From: Microcaldota archaeon | GTDB taxonomy: Archaea > Micrarchaeota > Micrarchaeia > Norongarragalinales > Norongarragalinaceae | Direction: 5' to 3' | DNA length: 31,471 nt | Assembly: GCA_018304285.1 (NCBI GenBank) | Contig: JAGVWL010000025.1 | Coordinates: 1-31,471, forward strand | Part shown: positions 30,698 to 31,471 of the stretch, one piece after another | Position numbering within the stretch: the first letter of the stretch is position 1 | Layout: each line of letters begins with the position of its first letter | Notes under the pieces: generated by a model | The model's database searches: none | Told to the model about the DNA's origin: nothing | Seen by the model: only the letters and a program-made list of their open reading frames with translations | Made by a program: the position numbers and the translations under genes

Positions 30698-30709
30698 TTT
30701 TCATCAAAC
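30691..30709 (-). repeat. 19-base initiation region identical to that of uL2 (copy at uL3)
   Basis: Same 19 bases as at 28598-28616, in the same position relative to the ATG. Partly explained by both proteins starting Met-Gly, but identity extends 12 bases upstream of the ATG. Confidence 0.6.
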
Positions 30710-30766
30710 ACTCTGTAACTCGATTTTCGCTTGCTCGAAAAACCGTTTTCCCTTTCCCGCTTCCGC

Positions 30767-30901
30767 TCAATCGGCAGAAACCCTCTTGGCCACGGGAGGG
30801 GTTTTCTTGAACAGCACTTTAGAATCGCAGTACAAGCAACGGATGAAACTCAGTTCCTTGAACTCGTATTCCTTGCCGCAATTCCCACAAACGAACGTCA
30901 T
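30767..30901 (-). CDS. rpoP: DNA-directed RNA polymerase subunit P (Rpo12/Rpb12-like)
   Basis: 44 residues, found by translating the gap between uL3 and the next gene. The zinc site is complete: FVCGNCGKEY (Cys5, Cys8) and IRCLYCDSK (Cys22, Cys25), followed by a basic VLFKKTPPVAKRVSA tail. This is the pattern and length of archaeal RpoP. It stabilises polymerase assembly and the open complex. TTGG with six bases precedes the ATG. It lies 69 bases upstream of uL3 and probably leads the ribosomal transcript. In many archaea rpoP follows eL43 (L37Ae), which is not seen here. Confidence 0.9.
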   Translation of the reverse strand: MTFVCGNCGKEYEFKELSFIRCLYCDSKVLFKKTPPVAKRVSAD

Positions 30902-30963
30902 TCTAAACCAACTTTTCAAGCTCTAACGAAAAAACGCGATTCGCTAAAAGACTTAGAATAAAA

Positions 30964-30979
30964 AATGCTTAAAAGCATT
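30964..30979 (-). terminator. Terminator-like hairpin with T-run, overlapping the rpoP promoter region
   Basis: Minus strand AATGCTT-TT-AAGCATT is followed by TTTTT, 46 bases past the stop of the unknown gene at 31025. A TATA-like CTTTTATAAT lies at 30978-30987 and the hairpin itself contains CTTTTAAG, so the same bases may serve as the rpoP promoter about 65-85 bases before its ATG. Confidence 0.5.
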
Positions 30980-31024
30980 ATAAAAGCTTTTCTTTGGGGG
31001 GCTTTTGCCCTTTCCCGCCGCAAC

Positions 31025-31468
31025 TCAGTGGCGTTTGAAGTCGAACGACTGGCGGTCCTCGAATTCGCCGCGGATTTGCAGTATCAACTGCTTTGCTTTC
31101 CCGGTCAGCGCAAGCACTTGCCCTTCGACTTCCTCAACCTGCGTCTTGAATTCGGCGAGCTTTTTCCCGTCGAGCTTGGGCTTTTGCTTCAGCATCAGGG
31201 CGCGCTGGACTTCGTCAACGAAATTTTTTTCCTTGAGCATCAATTCTTCGGTGGAAAGGACGGTGTAGTCGGCGTCCAAGCCGAGCAGGAATATTTTCTT
31301 GTTGACAGACTCGCTGTAATACTGGTTGGTGCCTATGAACTGCAGGAACTCGTGGAGGGTTTGCAGAGAATTGAAAGACTGGCGCAGGGTGAGGGGAGTA
31401 TACCCGAATTTGGCCAACTCCTTGTAAAGCTTCAAATCCACTTCAGCGTGCTTGTCTTCGAAAGGCAT
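31025..31468 (-). CDS. Unrecognised helical protein, possibly cut by the window edge
   Basis: 147 residues from an ATG three bases inside the window, so the true start may lie outside. It is soluble and mostly helical. The first half has a hydrophobic/aromatic core (LKLYKELAKFGYTPLTLRQ, LHEFLQFIGTNQYY); the second half (residues ~75-140) looks like a coiled coil or helical hairpin rich in Lys, Glu and Gln. No signal peptide, membrane helix, Cys cluster or nucleotide motif is seen. It ends before a terminator-like hairpin, so it belongs to an upstream unit rather than the ribosomal one. I do not recognise it. Confidence 0.65.
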   Translation of the reverse strand: MPFEDKHAEVDLKLYKELAKFGYTPLTLRQSFNSLQTLHEFLQFIGTNQYYSESVNKKIFLLGLDADYTVLSTEELMLKEKNFVDEVQRALMLKQKPKLDGKKLAEFKTQVEEVEGQVLALTGKAKQLILQIRGEFEDRQSFDFKRH

Positions 31469-31471
31469 TTT

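Overview
The window is archaeal chromosomal DNA. The evidence is archaeal/eukaryotic-type ribosomal proteins (eL19, eL30, eL32, eS4), aEF1A and aEF2, RNase P protein p29, aIF1/SUI1, RpoP, a NusA-like double-KH protein, TATA-box promoters and several probably leaderless genes. The compact layout, short proteins and a gene that looks bacterial fit a DPANN-type lineage (Diapherotrites/Micrarchaeota/Woesearchaeota-like). That placement is inference; I cannot fix the phylum by eye.

Layout. (1) 1-2773, minus strand: a protein ending in a PEP-utilising swivel domain, a small membrane protein, and two tandem, apparently paralogous two-helix membrane proteins. (2) 2935-3708, plus strand: a TrmB-type regulator, with inverted repeats in the divergent promoter region. 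(3) 3716-6440, minus strand: a UbiB/ABC1 kinase-like membrane protein, a dCMP-deaminase family protein and a P-loop nucleotide kinase, with overlapping ends. (4) 6517-9079, minus strand: an EamA transporter, uS10 and aEF1A. (5) 9274-12335: a hexulose-phosphate-synthase-like protein and a stomatin-like protein (minus), then an agmatinase and a peroxiredoxin that lacks a core segment (plus). (6) 12382-16416, minus strand: eL30, NusA-like, uS12, uS7, aEF2. (7) 16606-16998, plus strand: an AT-richer HAD-like gene that looks acquired. (8) 17005-30901, minus strand: a fused S10-spc ribosomal cluster running rpoP, uL3, uL4, uL23, uL2, uS19, uL22, uS3, uL29, aIF1, RNase P p29, uS17, uL14, uL24, eS4, uL5, uS14, uS8, uL6, eL32, eL19, uL18, uS5, uL30, uL15, SecY. 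(9) 31025-31468, minus strand: an unrecognised helical protein that may run past the window edge.

Most of the window builds the translation apparatus: both ribosomal subunits, two elongation factors, an initiation factor, tRNA 5' processing, an RNA polymerase subunit and the Sec channel. Many genes share one initiation signal, GTGA or GTGG followed by six bases and the start codon. That signal lets several starts be corrected and exposes the most interesting observation: the gene for aIF1, a start-codon selection factor, appears to start at a non-standard ATT codon. This resembles the known AUU start of bacterial infC (IF3). No tRNA, rRNA, CRISPR array or insertion sequence was seen. No stretch longer than about 200 bases lacks a gene.
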